A stretch of DNA of 64,000 nt, from the NCBI GenBank assembly GCA_951394045.1, contig OX595997.1, positions 372,001-436,000 on the forward strand, given 5' to 3'. Shown here one piece after another: positions 23,277 through 34,543 of the stretch. The notes beneath the pieces are model-generated. The model saw only the letters and a list, made by a program, of their open reading frames with translations. It did not search any database and had not been told where the DNA came from. Numbering within the stretch: position 1 is the stretch's first letter; each line of letters opens with the position of its first letter. Position numbers and translations under genes: made by a program. Source of the DNA: Nitzschia sp. DOCU1 (lineage: Eukaryota; Bacillariophyta; Bacillariophyceae; Bacillariales; Bacillariaceae).

Positions 23277-23786
23277 GATTTTCGTTTGTCAAGTTGCGTC
23301 TTCGCTTTGTAGACACTGGCAATGAATACGTAGAGCAAAGCGTATAGTAGTAATCAATAGAGAGAGTCAAATGTCTAGAAAGATACGTTCGGAGATACGC
23401 ATCCCATGGTCTGTCTCGACATAATGATGTGAGAAAAAAGGAAAAGCCATCGAAACGGCGCCCGGCGGGAGAACCCGGCGATGAAGGCGATAACGGTGAA
23501 AGTTAGAAGTCGGATCGGTCCAATGGAGTACGACCGCCCGGCGCGGGAGACAGAGGGCGGACGACAGACGGCGATGATTGCAGCTGGCTGATGTCTTCGA
23601 TGTCTGTAGCTAATGGTGAAGAGCAGGAATGTTAGACCATACTCTCCACAGCAAAAAATTGCTACTAGGCTTCTACTATTTGAGAAGTTGTGGCAGCTTG
23701 TTATTACAGAGGTGTATCTAGTAGACGCCGGTTGTTGCTGCTTTAGTGGTAGCCTTGGTTCTACGTCCCATCCGAATTGACTTGCG
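23277..23786. other. Intergenic, no gene seen
   Basis: Lies between the start of the MORN-like gene and the 3' end of the glycosyltransferase gene, both on the minus strand. A 148-codon minus frame overlapping it has no family features. Confidence 0.4.
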
Positions 23787-25421
23787 TTATTCTTCAGGAC
23801 GTGCACCACCACCACCACCATGATCTTCGATCTCCCCCTCTAGTTCTCCTTCCAATTCTTCTTCTTCCCCTTCTTCGTCATCGCCATCTTTTGAATCGTC
23901 CGCAGGGTCCTCTCCGCTGCCGTCTTCTTCTCCATGCACAGCTGCCGCTTCTAGTTCCAAACCGGCATTATCCTTTTGGATTTCTTCTTGTTCTTGTGCT
24001 GCCCCTTCGTCCCCTTCATCCGCAGTATCAATCCAGAGCTTGGTATCATCATCTTGATGTTTGGGACACAATTCGACGCGTGTTTCATCCTTGACGGACT
24101 CTTCCAACCATTTGCGGTAGTGGACAAACAATCGATCCACTTGACCTCGCTTAAAAGATTCCAAATGTAAATTCCCATCTTGTTTGGTGGGACGTCGTAT
24201 TTGAAATTCCGGGGCTTGATTCTTTTTTGTACCAAGGGGAATCTTTAGTTGATCGGGAGCTTCATTCCACTTGGTGCGGGCTTCCGAATCCAAATGTGGA
24301 TAATGGACACAAAAGGCACCTCCGATTTGTTTCAAGGCAAATCCTTTTCGTACCAAGTGCATCATCCATGCCAATTTATTCTTGCCGTAGCCTGAAAACG
24401 CCGTGGGAAACGGTGGCAAGGTATCGCAATATCGGACAATCAAAAACGGTTCATAACGATGCGATTGTAAACACGAAATATCCAATAGCGTGGTGGGATC
24501 TTGTCGAATCCATTCCTTGTAGAGTGTAGAACCATGCCCACCCCGATTGGTTGGATCAAAGATATGTCCTTGCCGACGAATCATCATTTCCAATAAACCA
24601 CGCTTCGTCTTGGGCATGATTTTCAAATTGTTATGCCGACAATCCTTGTATTGTTTGCATTGTCGAAACAACATGAATGCCGGAAGGACTACTGCGAGTT
24701 GATCACTAACAGCAAGGCTTGAACGAATCTTGTCGCCCGTCAAAACTTCATACAAATCTTCCGAAGTCCAAAAGTCGACATCGATATAAATCAAATGACT
24801 CGTCGTGACTTGTTGCAATGCCAAATTTCTCAGTAAATTGACCGGATATTCGGTGGAAGACCCCACTCGAGTGGAATCCACGACAGTCACCTTGACTAAT
24901 TCTTGTACCTTACACCCCATATCCTGCAAATTTTGTTGCGTCGACTCGAGCGTAGCATTCGTATACACAGCAATCGAAATTTTATGGGGAAAACGTTGAC
25001 AATGATGTTGCATCATCCACAATCGATCCTGAGATAGCTGGGTCACTAACGTAAAATCCACATTGTCAGGCTCGAGGGGGGAACACTGGGGTGGTTCTCG
25101 CAAAGGAGATGGAATAGAAATACCCACAGTGGGAGTTTCGATATCTTTCCAGGATAGTTCAAATCGGGGAGTCCGTGCAGAATTCCACTTGCCCAAAGGC
25201 AGCACCTGAAATAACAAGACACCCGCCATTCCACATAACGCAAAGCGCAGCAAAGGACGCAGGGGTCGTTGACGCTTTCTCTTGCGGCGTGCCTTGTTTG
25301 GAGTCGACGAGGATCCATCGGGCGAGGATGTACCATTAATAGCAGATGTGCCATTTACGTAATGACGGGGCGACGATGATGACGCAATGTGTCGTTGATG
25401 GACTTTGGTGACTGTTCCCAT
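23787..25421 (-). CDS. GT49/LARGE-like glycosyltransferase, type II membrane protein
   Basis: 544 residues from the ATG at 25421. The N-terminus is cytosolic and basic (KARRKRKRQRP). A signal anchor follows at residues 57-75, then a lumenal domain. Glyco_transf_49 features are visible: FTLVTQLSQDRLWMM near 123-137, NLLRNLALQQV, the metal-binding DVDFW at about 214-218, and a C-terminal block with YEPFLIVRYCD, PFPTAFSGYGKNKLAW and GGAFCVHYPH. The last 75 residues are strongly acidic. The family transfers sugars such as xylose, glucuronate or GlcNAc onto glycoproteins in the Golgi. Acceptor and sugar cannot be told here. Divergently transcribed from the cyclophilin gene at 25874. Confidence 0.8.
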   Translation of the reverse strand: MGTVTKVHQRHIASSSSPRHYVNGTSAINGTSSPDGSSSTPNKARRKRKRQRPLRPLLRFALCGMAGVLLFQVLPLGKWNSARTPRFELSWKDIETPTVGISIPSPLREPPQCSPLEPDNVDFTLVTQLSQDRLWMMQHHCQRFPHKISIAVYTNATLESTQQNLQDMGCKVQELVKVTVVDSTRVGSSTEYPVNLLRNLALQQVTTSHLIYIDVDFWTSEDLYEVLTGDKIRSSLAVSDQLAVVLPAFMLFRQCKQYKDCRHNNLKIMPKTKRGLLEMMIRRQGHIFDPTNRGGHGSTLYKEWIRQDPTTLLDISCLQSHRYEPFLIVRYCDTLPPFPTAFSGYGKNKLAWMMHLVRKGFALKQIGGAFCVHYPHLDSEARTKWNEAPDQLKIPLGTKKNQAPEFQIRRPTKQDGNLHLESFKRGQVDRLFVHYRKWLEESVKDETRVELCPKHQDDDTKLWIDTADEGDEGAAQEQEEIQKDNAGLELEAAAVHGEEDGSGEDPADDSKDGDDEEGEEEELEGELEGEIEDHGGGGGARPEE

Positions 25422-25873
25422 GGTTTATACAGCAATGAGACGTCTAGGGTGATTAATAATAACAATCCGACAAGAGCGAGATAGAGACTACTAATGAATC
25501 GTCCATCATCTTCCATCTAACGTCCACGGTGCCAAAGAGGGGAAAGAGAGGCGGTCGTCATTGTTGAATTTCTACACGTCGCGCAACACATCCTGTCGTG
25601 CGTGGTATGGGAGCAGGCTCGCTCGAATGCATGCGTTGAATGCGTCCTTCCACATATGATACACATAAAAGAGGGGGGTTGGCGACACTTTACCTAACAT
25701 GTGTTGTCTATCGCACTTATATGCAAACTACAGCGCCCAATATTCAATATAAGCATTCCCCCAAAGATAGCCCCAGGGTCTCACATTTTGGGATCGCTCC
25801 TCTCCAAAAGAACGATCCATCGTATTAGCGAGACATTGCGGCATTTTCTCTCTTTCTTGCCCCCCCCACCACC
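25422..25873. promoter_or_regulatory. Divergent promoter region between glycosyltransferase and cyclophilin genes
   Basis: 452 bp between two start codons on opposite strands. No clear motif was identified. A C-rich run directly precedes the cyclophilin ATG. Confidence 0.4.
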
Positions 25874-27130
25874 ATGGTATACCTTCAGCAACAACAATCA
25901 TGCCCCCTATCAACACCCGGCAGTAATAACATGATCTATCGTCGAAGCAGTTCATCCTTGCCCATGGGCGACGATATGATTCATGAGAGTCCTTCTCGTC
26001 CTCTTTCGAAACCCACCAAACATCACCGATTATCTTCGTCACGAGGAGTCAAGTATTATCCCGCCTTTACCTTTTCTTTGCATCGTGTCATGATTCCGCT
26101 CGTGTATTTGACGGCCATGTGGTCTTGCGGCAAGGGTATTAAAACCAAATCTCAATTGTCGCAAGTGGCCGAACAATTGGCCACCGAGTTGGAATTCTTT
26201 CAAGGACGTCATGACGAAACTCTTCTATTGCTGGAGGAAGCCACGTCCAAACAAGACGAAGTTTCCAAAAATTACAAGAACCTCAAGTCTATCATGGATT
26301 CGTTGAAGCATGAAATGCGAATGAAAGAAGAAATGTCGGAACGCGTGGAAATGTCCGAAGATAATCGTTTGTTGTTGATGGAAACTCTCAAAATTCAGCA
26401 AAGTAAAACCACAATGACATGGATTTCAGAACGACAAGAAGCCTTGTTTTTAAAAGTCGGGCACCTCCAAGAATACGTCCAACAACAAAGTCGACAGCAA
26501 GTTCTACAAAAGTACGGCCCCGGTCCTCATCGCATTGAATTTCAAGTGCGTATCTTGAACAACAAGGGCAAACCCATGGAACGCAAACGACGCAACACGG
26601 ACAATATCCAAACTAACAAATTCATGGTCGAATTGGCATCGATTGATGTCATGCCACATGCCGTCGAAACCTTTTTGGATATGGTCTCTCAAAAAGTTTG
26701 GGACAATACCGTCTTTTATCATCATGTGACACAAAGTCATGTCGTGGCGGCGGCTCCCGTGGAATTTGGTACTTTTGAACCCAAACTCGATGAATTGACA
26801 AGTCTCGGCTTTACCGGTCTCAGTTTTCCGGAATATTCCGATCAAATGGTTCACGAAGAATTTACCTTGGGATTTTCGGGACGAGGACCCAACTTTTACA
26901 TTAACAGCATGGATAATACCGAACATCATGGTCCCGGTGGACAACCTCATCATGATTTGGTACAAGATGCGGATCCATGCTTTGCCAAGGTGGTTTGGGG
27001 AAAAGAAGTCATTAAAAACATGATGATGCCATCGTCACCAACATCGACTACTACTACGATCCCCTCGGGAACGCCACAAACATGGCAAGACTATGATGTG
27101 ACGCAAATTGTTCAAGTTCGAATGGTATAA
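25874..27130 (+). CDS. Membrane-anchored, coiled-coil cyclophilin-like protein
   Basis: 418 residues. A polar N-terminus of about 70 residues leads into one hydrophobic anchor (72-87, VMIPLVYLTAMWSCG). A Glu/Lys-rich coiled coil spans about 93-205. A divergent cyclophilin-type peptidyl-prolyl isomerase domain fills the rest: FMVELASIDVMPHAVETFLDMV and WDNTVFYHH correspond to the family's strand-helix start. GPNFYINSMDN and CFAKVVWGKEVI are its later signature blocks. The usual catalytic FHR-type motif is replaced by FYHH, so isomerase activity is doubtful. Topology suggests a type II protein of the secretory pathway. Such anchored cyclophilin-like proteins recur in diatoms; the client is unknown. 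Confidence 0.75.
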   Translation: MVYLQQQQSCPLSTPGSNNMIYRRSSSSLPMGDDMIHESPSRPLSKPTKHHRLSSSRGVKYYPAFTFSLHRVMIPLVYLTAMWSCGKGIKTKSQLSQVAEQLATELEFFQGRHDETLLLLEEATSKQDEVSKNYKNLKSIMDSLKHEMRMKEEMSERVEMSEDNRLLLMETLKIQQSKTTMTWISERQEALFLKVGHLQEYVQQQSRQQVLQKYGPGPHRIEFQVRILNNKGKPMERKRRNTDNIQTNKFMVELASIDVMPHAVETFLDMVSQKVWDNTVFYHHVTQSHVVAAAPVEFGTFEPKLDELTSLGFTGLSFPEYSDQMVHEEFTLGFSGRGPNFYINSMDNTEHHGPGGQPHHDLVQDADPCFAKVVWGKEVIKNMMMPSSPTSTTTTIPSGTPQTWQDYDVTQIVQVRMV

Positions 27131-27700
27131 GAGGATAGAATAAGAATGCGGTCTGTATCGCTGCTTGCTGAATGAAGAAATGAATCGATTTACTGGTTGC
27201 TAAGACGTTCGGAGGTTCTAGACACGTATATAATGTCGGCAGAATTTGTTCTACAAAGTACTAGTAGAACTGTATACTTGATATAACGCATAGCTAAGAA
27301 TACTATCTATCAGCTACACAGACTACCTTCAATTAGACTACCTTCAATTCTTGGCACTCCGCCCCTCCTTTTCGTCTGACTACTGTGCTATCAATGAGAA
27401 TGTCCGATGCACTACTACTAGATCTGTAGACGTATGCTTTTGCCTACCGTAGTCAAAAACAGCGCCACTCCCTCCTGTGAGTTACAGTATGAGAGTATCA
27501 ACTACCAAATTGTCACTGTGATGAGAATAGTAGTCCCCCTGCAGCAGTCTGATGATGCTTATTTCTCCCCATGCCATATTTTAGGGGCATTGGACTTTAC
27601 ACATCTGTCCCCCCACAATTCTTTACCCCGAAGAACACTGTTTTAAGTTTTAGCTCTACTCGCCGACCGGCGGCACGAAGTTTCGGATTTTAATGTACCG
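27131..27700. other. Intergenic, no gene seen
   Basis: 3' flank of the cyclophilin gene. TACTAGTAG patches occur at about 27258-27268 and 27411-27422. Confidence 0.4.
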
Positions 27701-27783
27701 GAGAGATTGCTCATAGCCAACGATAAATCCAATTCTTTCAAGCGAAAGACCGCTGCATCCTTTGCTCATTTTAATCTTTGCAA

Positions 27784-29092
27784 ATGTCGACGAACGATAA
27801 GGGGCCTAAAGTCGCAGCCGCGAATGCGCTGTTGGGTTTGGACAGCCAAGATGCAAAATGCCCGATATGTGGATCCGTTTTTTAATCGTGGGCCCGCCCG
27901 TTACGATTTTTTTACTCCGATTGTGGCGCTGAACGAGAAAGAGGCCAGGAAACTTGTTCATCGAGCACGTTCGCATTGTAGTGTGCAACATCGTGACCAA
28001 TTCCTTTGGAACGTTTTGGTTAGCCCCGCTCAGTCCGACTTACCCACGGCCTTTGAAGAGCAAGTAGATTACTTGCTACACCTCGCCCTGGCGAATGGCG
28101 TGAGGTCCCATCCGTTGCGTAGAGACGAAGCGAAGTCATTGGAAACGCACAGAGACTTGGCCTCTTTTTCCTTTTAAGGTTGGCGGCCGGAAAGCAATGG
28201 TTTAAGTGGATCCTCCCTCGTCGAGGCAAGCTTCGGAGCCAACTGGTACACGAACGCAGGCGTTGTGCTTCCGAGGAAGCTTGCAATCGCCTCCTTCTCA
28301 TGATACGACAAGTTTTGGATTTTCAGAAGGTCAAAAAGGACAATCCTATCCGAACAGAGGAGCATCTTGTGACTTTCAACCGCCTACAGTTACTTGCGCT
28401 AGAACCCGGCAGGTATAGACAAGATTGCATGTTCGCTCCTGTTGGGATGGACGCACTCACCAAACAAAGCCCCATGCCAATCCTGCTGCCGTACTTACCA
28501 GCACCAGGACTCCAAGGGTTGTGACTCCGTTGACAATCCCTGCTTCGTCTGCCCCCCTTCCAGCTGCTTTCTCGCCGGGACGAGCTGAGCCAGATTCCCT
28601 CACGATGACAAAGAAAAGCACTATTGATATGAACGTAACCACCAGCTCGGAGCCCCATACCACGCCTGCTGCCGTCCTTGCTTGCCCCGACTCCCAACAC
28701 GTCAGCCAACAAAACTTCGGTAAAGTTGGAATCGCAGATCTTAGGAGTCATGCAGGCTATTGAACAAAAGTCGAATGGATCCAAGCGGGAAAATCCTTCT
28801 CCTCAATACAGGAAAACAACGGCCGTCAAATCATTAGTACTTCGACGACTGCCCCATTCTGCCAGGAGTGTGGCCGTGCTGGCGACTATCGAATCGGGCC
28901 GTCCAGATCCAGCACCACTAAAATCACCACCACCACATTCGAAAAAGAATGCACCAAAGGAGAAGGTAGTGCGTATGGCCAAGAAGAGGAAGAGAGTCAA
29001 GGCGCCCCCACCAAAAGGAAAGGGAAAGGCACAATGATTTTGGATAGGGCTTCAGCAGAAGGAGCAGAAAAAGAAGAAAAAAAGCGGAACAA
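27784..29092 (+). other. Decayed coding region with a CxxC zinc-finger start
   Basis: An ATG at 27784 opens a 33-codon frame ending in KCPICGSVF before a TAA at 27883. A second frame (27707-28177) continues with coding-like composition. Another short frame around 28860 encodes FCQECGRAGDYR, again a CxxC pair. Frames switch repeatedly and none exceeds 160 codons. Together with the broken SET domain directly downstream this looks like one degenerate gene or mobile-element cargo. I could not identify the intact parent. Confidence 0.35.
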
Positions 29093-29965
29093 GTGAGTCG
29101 AGTAGCCGATTGGAACGACCCAAAGCCGCCGAAAGTGGACAGCAAATACGATGACAAGTACCGAACCGAGTGGCTCCAATACAATCAGAGGTTCGACTTG
29201 CGTTATGCTGTGAAGACATATCTTTTTGGAAATTGCATGCGGTCCGATCGTAGTGATTTGAAACCATTCGTCCGGTCACTCTACACCCTTTCACGAAACA
29301 CCACAAGCCCTGACAGGTTTCGTCAGTTCCTCAATAAGGATTATTCGTTGTCGTTTGATGTGTTCCAAGCCCGGTTGACGCTCTCCTTAATGAACTCAGA
29401 AAGTAGGGAGTGGGAAAGATGGTTTCATTTGAAGCCATCAGGAGTTGATGGTGTGAAAGGCTGTGGAGTTTATGCCGCCCGACACTTCCCTAAAGGGGCA
29501 GTAATTGGATTTCTTTGTGGCAGGGTTGTGTTCCGGGCTGTCTGCAGAAAAGTGGACCGAGAAGGAATCCTTCCGACGAATACTTGGCCAAATGCCATCC
29601 GGAGGTCGATGTGCAAACATGCAACAACGCCATAGACCCAGAAGGCTATAAAGTTGTTGTCCTATGCGAAGAAAGGGGAACTCGTGAGTGAAAATGATCT
29701 GTACATGGGATTGCAATGCCTTAAAAATATTCCTTTTGATGACATGTCAAATGGAAACGAAATCAATGTCATGGTTGATAAGGGCAATGCGGTGATTGCG
29801 CTGAAGAATATCAACCCAGGTCAGGAAATATTGTCTGGTTATGTGGGTGATGTCCAGCCGGTGTTGTTGGACAGTGTTCTTGGAAGGGAAACTCCTAGTA
29901 GAACTGTGAATCTGATATCTTGCGTAACTAATAATACCACCTACAAGAGGACTATTGATCTGTAA
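29093..29965 (+). pseudogene. Degenerate SET-domain protein gene
   Basis: The first part (29093-29635) ends in GCGVYAARHFPKGAVIGFLCG, the start of a SET domain. Its end lies in 29654-29965: ENDLYMGLQCLKN, then GNAVIALKNINPGQEILSGY, the family's closing block. The middle, beginning KCHPEVDVQTCNN near 29590, reads only in another frame, so two compensating frameshifts separate the parts. No ATG opens the first part. SET domains usually methylate lysines, but the Asn-His and catalytic Tyr region cannot be confirmed here. It may be a relic of a captured gene within a mobile element. No terminal repeats were found. Confidence 0.5.
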
Positions 29966-30265
29966 TGCCGTGCCAGCAGAGGGAACATCTTGCTCACTCT
30001 TCTAGTAGTAACGGTGCGTCGGAAGATCCCCCGTGGGTTTGTGAAAAGACCTAACGTAGCTACTATTGCTACGATTCTTGTGTAGACAGCAAAAAACGCA
30101 TGCTTGCAAACTCGAATTGCTCTCGGTTACGCCGTGTCATCGCTTTCGCTCATGTTCAAACGATTCCACTAAAATGAATACTATCGATCGAGAATAGTTA
30201 CATGCTTTGTTGATACTCGACTTTGCCGCTTCTACAACTGCTGCCGACTCTTTTGACCTCGTTGA

Positions 30266-32447
30266 TTATAGTTCTGCCCCCACGCTTTCTCGCATGCCTT
30301 GCATGCGACCACCGGCTTCTTCATAGGCATTGTATCCAATGTCTCCGCCTGCTCGATTTTGCGGCTCGTTATCTGCCATGAGTTCCGCCATGAGTTCGGC
30401 TTCTAGCTCGGCCGCTTCATTGCCTAGTCCTTCTTCACTCAACCATCGTTCGGCATCCAATGCCGCAGCCGCGCCACTTCCTGCCGATGTGATGGCTTGA
30501 CGATAAATGGCATCCGAGACATCGCCTGCGGCAAAGATGCCCGCCACTGACGTTTTCGTAGAGCGTCCAAACGTTTTCAAGTAGCCCACGTGTTCGGGAT
30601 CGAATTCCACTACACCTTCCAAGAATTTGGTATTGGGCAAATGTCCAATCGCCACAAAGACAGCATCACAGTCCAAGGAGCGAGTTTCGCCGGTAACAGT
30701 ATCCTTCAAGACAACTCCCGTCACAACCATGGGTGCAGCATCATCATTGTCCAAGTCGACATCTAATTCTTCTTCGTCGCCATTCCCTTGATCACCTCCT
30801 GCTGCTGCACTGTCCGTGATTGCTTTGCCAGTAATTTTGTCCACGACCGAGTTCCATTCAATATGGATGGATGGATGTTCTTGAACCCGATCCGCCAAAA
30901 CTTTGGACGCTCGAAAGGTATCTCGTCGATGAATCAGCGTCACCTTTTGACTCGTTCGTGCCAACACCAAGGCATCTTCCATGGCAGCATCGCCCCCACC
31001 TACGACTACCACATGCTTGTTGGCATAGAGGAATCCATCGCACGTGGCACACGAACTGACTCCACCACCTCTCATTTCGTACTCGCCGGGTACACCCAAC
31101 CATTTCGAATCGGCACCGGTCGCAACAATAATCGAATGCGTTTCAATCGCTCCCGTCGCATTCGTCAATACCTTGAGTGGCCTTGCTGAAACATCCACAC
31201 CGACCACTTCATCTTCTTCAAAGACGGCACCAAATTGTGCCGCTTGTTGTCTCATGGCCGCAATGACTGCTGGTCCTGTAACATTGAACAAACCAGGATA
31301 ATTCTCGACATCGACACCCTTGCCTTGCAATTGTCCTCCCATACTAGGTGCGACCACCAAGGGACTCAGGCCGGCTCGAGCGGCATAGACGGCGGCCGCC
31401 AATCCGGCCGGTCCACCTCCAATAATCACGACGCGTTCAGGAAAATCTCCTGGCCCCGCCCACCGATAATGATCGTCTTGGGCTTCCTCATCGGCATCGG
31501 TTTCTTGATCGAGTTGAGCTTCTCGTTCTTCATCCAAACGTTTTTCCAATTCGGCTTGCAATTCTTCCTTGGTGGCCAAATGCAAATTGGGTTTTCCAGC
31601 ACTAGATTTCTTGTTGCTGCCACTGTCCTTTTTCTTTTCCGAAGAACTTTCCGAATCGTCTTCCTTTTTCGTTTCCCCAGTCCACAAGGGAATCGTCTTG
31701 GGAGCTTGACCGTATTTCTTTTTGAGTTTACGCACCAAGGCATTGGCCGTCGAGCCTTGGCATGTCTTTTTCTTTTTACTACATTTCTGGTAAACACTTT
31801 CAATCTCCGCTCCAGCTTTGCTAGGATCGACTTGTTGATAAAATTCCTTGAGACTCCCCAATGGCAATTGCACATTTTCCAATTCGGCTTGTCGAATGGC
31901 TTGTTGCGTCATTTGCCTTAGGGCTTGTTCCCCGATGCCACCCTTGGCCTCGTTAGACTTTTGACCGCCCACAAAGGTTTGAAAAGTTGGAAGTGAACGA
32001 ATTTGATACCGGCCACTCAATTCATATTGGGCATTGGTATCGACTTTGACAAAGACGGCTTTATCGACAAACTCTTGGGCGACCTTTTTAAAAATGGGTG
32101 CCATCATACGACAAGGGCCACAGGAATCCGAATAAAAGTCCACCACGACGGGTAATCCTGTTTCCGAACCATGTTTTTGTAACAAACGATCAAATTCTTT
32201 TTTAAAGCGAAGACGGACACAAGTGAGCAGGGATGATTGGAGGAGAAATTACACGCCACTTCAGGGTTATTACGGCCCCCCACATATCAGGGACCAGTAC
32301 TTGTCATTCGTAATAACACCTTGGATCATTTCAGCAATGTCTTGACTACAAGGGACATTCCCCTGATGTGGTTCACGATGACTATCGGCAATGCCGTTTT
32401 GACGTACCATGTGCCGATCGAATGCTACGAACCACGGGACGAGCCAT
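30266..32447 (-). CDS. Thioredoxin-thioredoxin reductase fusion (Trx first)
   Basis: Two exons: 32447-32408 and 32196-30266, with a 211-nt intron (GTACGT donor, AAAAAAG acceptor). The splice joins MARPVVRSIRSAH to EFDRLLQKHG and gives 656 residues. The thioredoxin domain (1-120) has CGPC at about 39-42, but the preceding Trp is Ser (DSCGPC). A Lys/Glu-rich linker (about 130-250) follows. The reductase part has the FAD motif GGGPAG near 273, the redox CATC at about 396-399, the NADPH motif GGGDAA near 413, and the C-terminal GIFAAGDVSD. NADPH electrons would pass via FAD and CATC to the attached thioredoxin. Plant and cyanobacterial NTRC has the opposite domain order. No clear transit peptide is seen, so a cytosolic location is likely. 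Confidence 0.85.
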
Positions 32448-32511
32448 GATGGCCATCGGCCATAACCATACTAGCAACCCTAAAGACCTCATTCGGATGA
32501 TAGTGGGGGTC

Positions 32512-32548
<37 letters not shown>

Positions 32549-33037
32549 GATCGGCAATTGAATAACCAAGCACCAGTAAGCAAATGCCGACAAAAGTGTT
32601 CTATCTACGAGTCGGCGACGCTCTATCGTCGCTTTCGCGCATTCGAAGACCATCGAAGAAGAAAAACGGGAAGGACGACGACGTGTGTTTCTTGCATAAA
32701 AAGGAAGAAGTGAGAAAAAACCTGGCGAGTTGTCCTCATAGCTAATATGCGTAACTACGATCACTTTCACTCCACGCGTACGGGATGTTGTCTTTTCTTC
32801 ATTCATATCTATGCTACCTTAGCTATGATTTTGCCACGTGGTCATTTTATACGCTTTTGCGGCGGTTCGCATAGGAACAAAAACGGACACTGGCGGACAC
32901 TGACGACACTCTTTGTCGATTTTTTGACATTCGGTCGGTCGATCGACCATGATAGGTGAAGGTATTACGCTGGTAGCATCATTCCAGAAGGTGTATATCC
33001 TTTCGACGGAGGCAAAGTGTCGCCACAACAAACAATC
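32448..33037. promoter_or_regulatory. Divergent promoter region with (CAA)12 microsatellite
   Basis: 590 bp between the start codons of the Trx-TrxR gene and the FAD protein gene. A perfect (CAA)12 run occupies 32511-32546. No other motif was identified. Confidence 0.5.
32511..32546 (+). repeat. (CAA)12 microsatellite
   Basis: Twelve perfect CAA units, 36 bp, in the shared upstream region of two divergent genes. Confidence 0.95.
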
Positions 33038-34543
33038 ATGATGCTCCACGAGAAAGCCCTTCTTGGTGGTGCCGACGGCAGCAATCATCGTCATCCGCTG
33101 TCGACTACTAGTAAGAACAAACGGCTCCTCCGCCTAATGTCCAATTCTTTGGCGTTGCTGCTTCTACTCCTACTAACAGCAGAAGAAACGAGTGTGGTTG
33201 TTATGGCACTCTCCACCAATAACAAACGCAGCAGCAATACCAAGACTAAGATTGCCATTGTAGGAGGAGGTATCTCGGGCTTGTCTTGTGCGGTCGAATT
33301 AGCCAAGGATTCTTCCAAGGAAGTCACAGTGTTTGACACGGGACGATTACGACCGGGGGGACGATGTTCGTCTCGTCAAGTTGGGGATCTTCCCAAAGAA
33401 GACGAGGCAGGCAAAGCAGAAGAAAAGTATCCCCTCTTGTCTCGTTTTCGGTATGATCATGCGGCACAAGTCTTGGTAAAACCCGATGCACAACAATATC
33501 CCGAATTTGCAAGCCAAGTCCAGGATTGGTTGGAACGGGGTATTGTCAAGGAACTTCCCCAAGGCAGTGTCTGTCAATTACTCAACAACAACAAAGTTCA
33601 ACCTCTGTTACAAACCTTTTATCATGGCACAAAAGGCATGGGAGGTTTGGCGACAGATTTGGCCTCTCAAACGACCTTTACATTGAATCAAGATGTGTGG
33701 GTATCACCTTCGTCGGGAGTTCGATATCAATCCCAGACTGGCAAATGGAAATTACAAGCCAAGGGCAAAACCTTGGGCTACTATGATCAATTGGTATTGG
33801 CCCACAATGGAAAATGTGCCGATCGTATCATGTCGCAAACACCCGCCAAGGACTTGCACAGCCTTTTGCGAGTCAATTTTTCGCCTACGGTATCGGCCAA
33901 TGGGGGTAACAAAATGACCTTGAACTCCTTGTATAGCATGACCATGGTAGTGCCCAATGATTCGGCACTCTCTCAAGCACTGGGAGATTCCGTACAATGC
34001 CTGTTTTTATCCAACCATCCCAATCTACGAATGATTTCTTGTCAAACTCGCAAATATCCATCTTCCGACGACGACTATGAAGTTTGGAATGTGCTGTCCT
34101 CGGCCAAATTTGCCAAGCAATACAAGGCACCTCAAGAATTCTTGCCAGAAGAAACCATTTCGCAAGTTTCAAGTCTATTACTACAAGCCGTCGAAGAAGC
34201 CTTGAAGTTGCCCAAAATTGAACCTAGTGAAATTCGATTGCAATTATGGGGTGCCGCGGTTCCATTAAATGTCTGGCCTACCGACTATTTGTGGGATTCC
34301 CAATATCAAGCGGGTGTTTGTGGAGATTGGTTGGTGGAACCTTCGATTGCCGGTGCCTGGACAAGTGGATACAAACTTGCCCAGCATCTCAAGACGAGTG
34401 GACAAGCGACAAACGATGTGGGATTGGTTGGTGTGGAGGATGGTAGCATCAGATTTCAACGATCCGAAAGTGCAAGCAAATTGGGTTTGGTGGCATTGCC
34501 ATCCAACAAAAAGGCAGCCGCTTCTGCTACCGCATCGTCATAG
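33038..34543 (+). CDS. FAD-dependent amine oxidase/renalase-like protein
   Basis: 501 residues from the first ATG at 33038; upstream in-frame codons include only GTG. The N-terminus contains a hydrophobic core (LALLLLLLL, residues 38-46), so the protein probably enters the ER. An alternative ATG (residue 34) would place that core at the very start. The Rossmann FAD motif is IAIVGGGISGLSCA at about 73-86, followed by RPGGRCSSR, the renalase-type second FAD contact. Near the C-terminus is GVCGDWLVEPSIAGAWTSGY, the closing FAD block of this family. Relatives oxidise nicotinamide-type or amine substrates; the substrate here is unknown. Divergent from the Trx-TrxR gene and convergent with the peroxiredoxin gene. 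Confidence 0.8.
   Translation: MMLHEKALLGGADGSNHRHPLSTTSKNKRLLRLMSNSLALLLLLLLTAEETSVVVMALSTNNKRSSNTKTKIAIVGGGISGLSCAVELAKDSSKEVTVFDTGRLRPGGRCSSRQVGDLPKEDEAGKAEEKYPLLSRFRYDHAAQVLVKPDAQQYPEFASQVQDWLERGIVKELPQGSVCQLLNNNKVQPLLQTFYHGTKGMGGLATDLASQTTFTLNQDVWVSPSSGVRYQSQTGKWKLQAKGKTLGYYDQLVLAHNGKCADRIMSQTPAKDLHSLLRVNFSPTVSANGGNKMTLNSLYSMTMVVPNDSALSQALGDSVQCLFLSNHPNLRMISCQTRKYPSSDDDYEVWNVLSSAKFAKQYKAPQEFLPEETISQVSSLLLQAVEEALKLPKIEPSEIRLQLWGAAVPLNVWPTDYLWDSQYQAGVCGDWLVEPSIAGAWTSGYKLAQHLKTSGQATNDVGLVGVEDGSIRFQRSESASKLGLVALPSNKKAAASATASS

Noticed and set aside
23375..23821. 148-codon minus-strand frame between the MORN-like and glycosyltransferase genes
   Set aside because: Overlaps the 3' end of the glycosyltransferase in another frame and has no family features.
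32320..32362. A middle exon in the Trx-TrxR gene
   Set aside because: With the strong GTACGT donor it introduces a stop codon. Direct joining of 32408 to 32196 gives a normal thioredoxin start.
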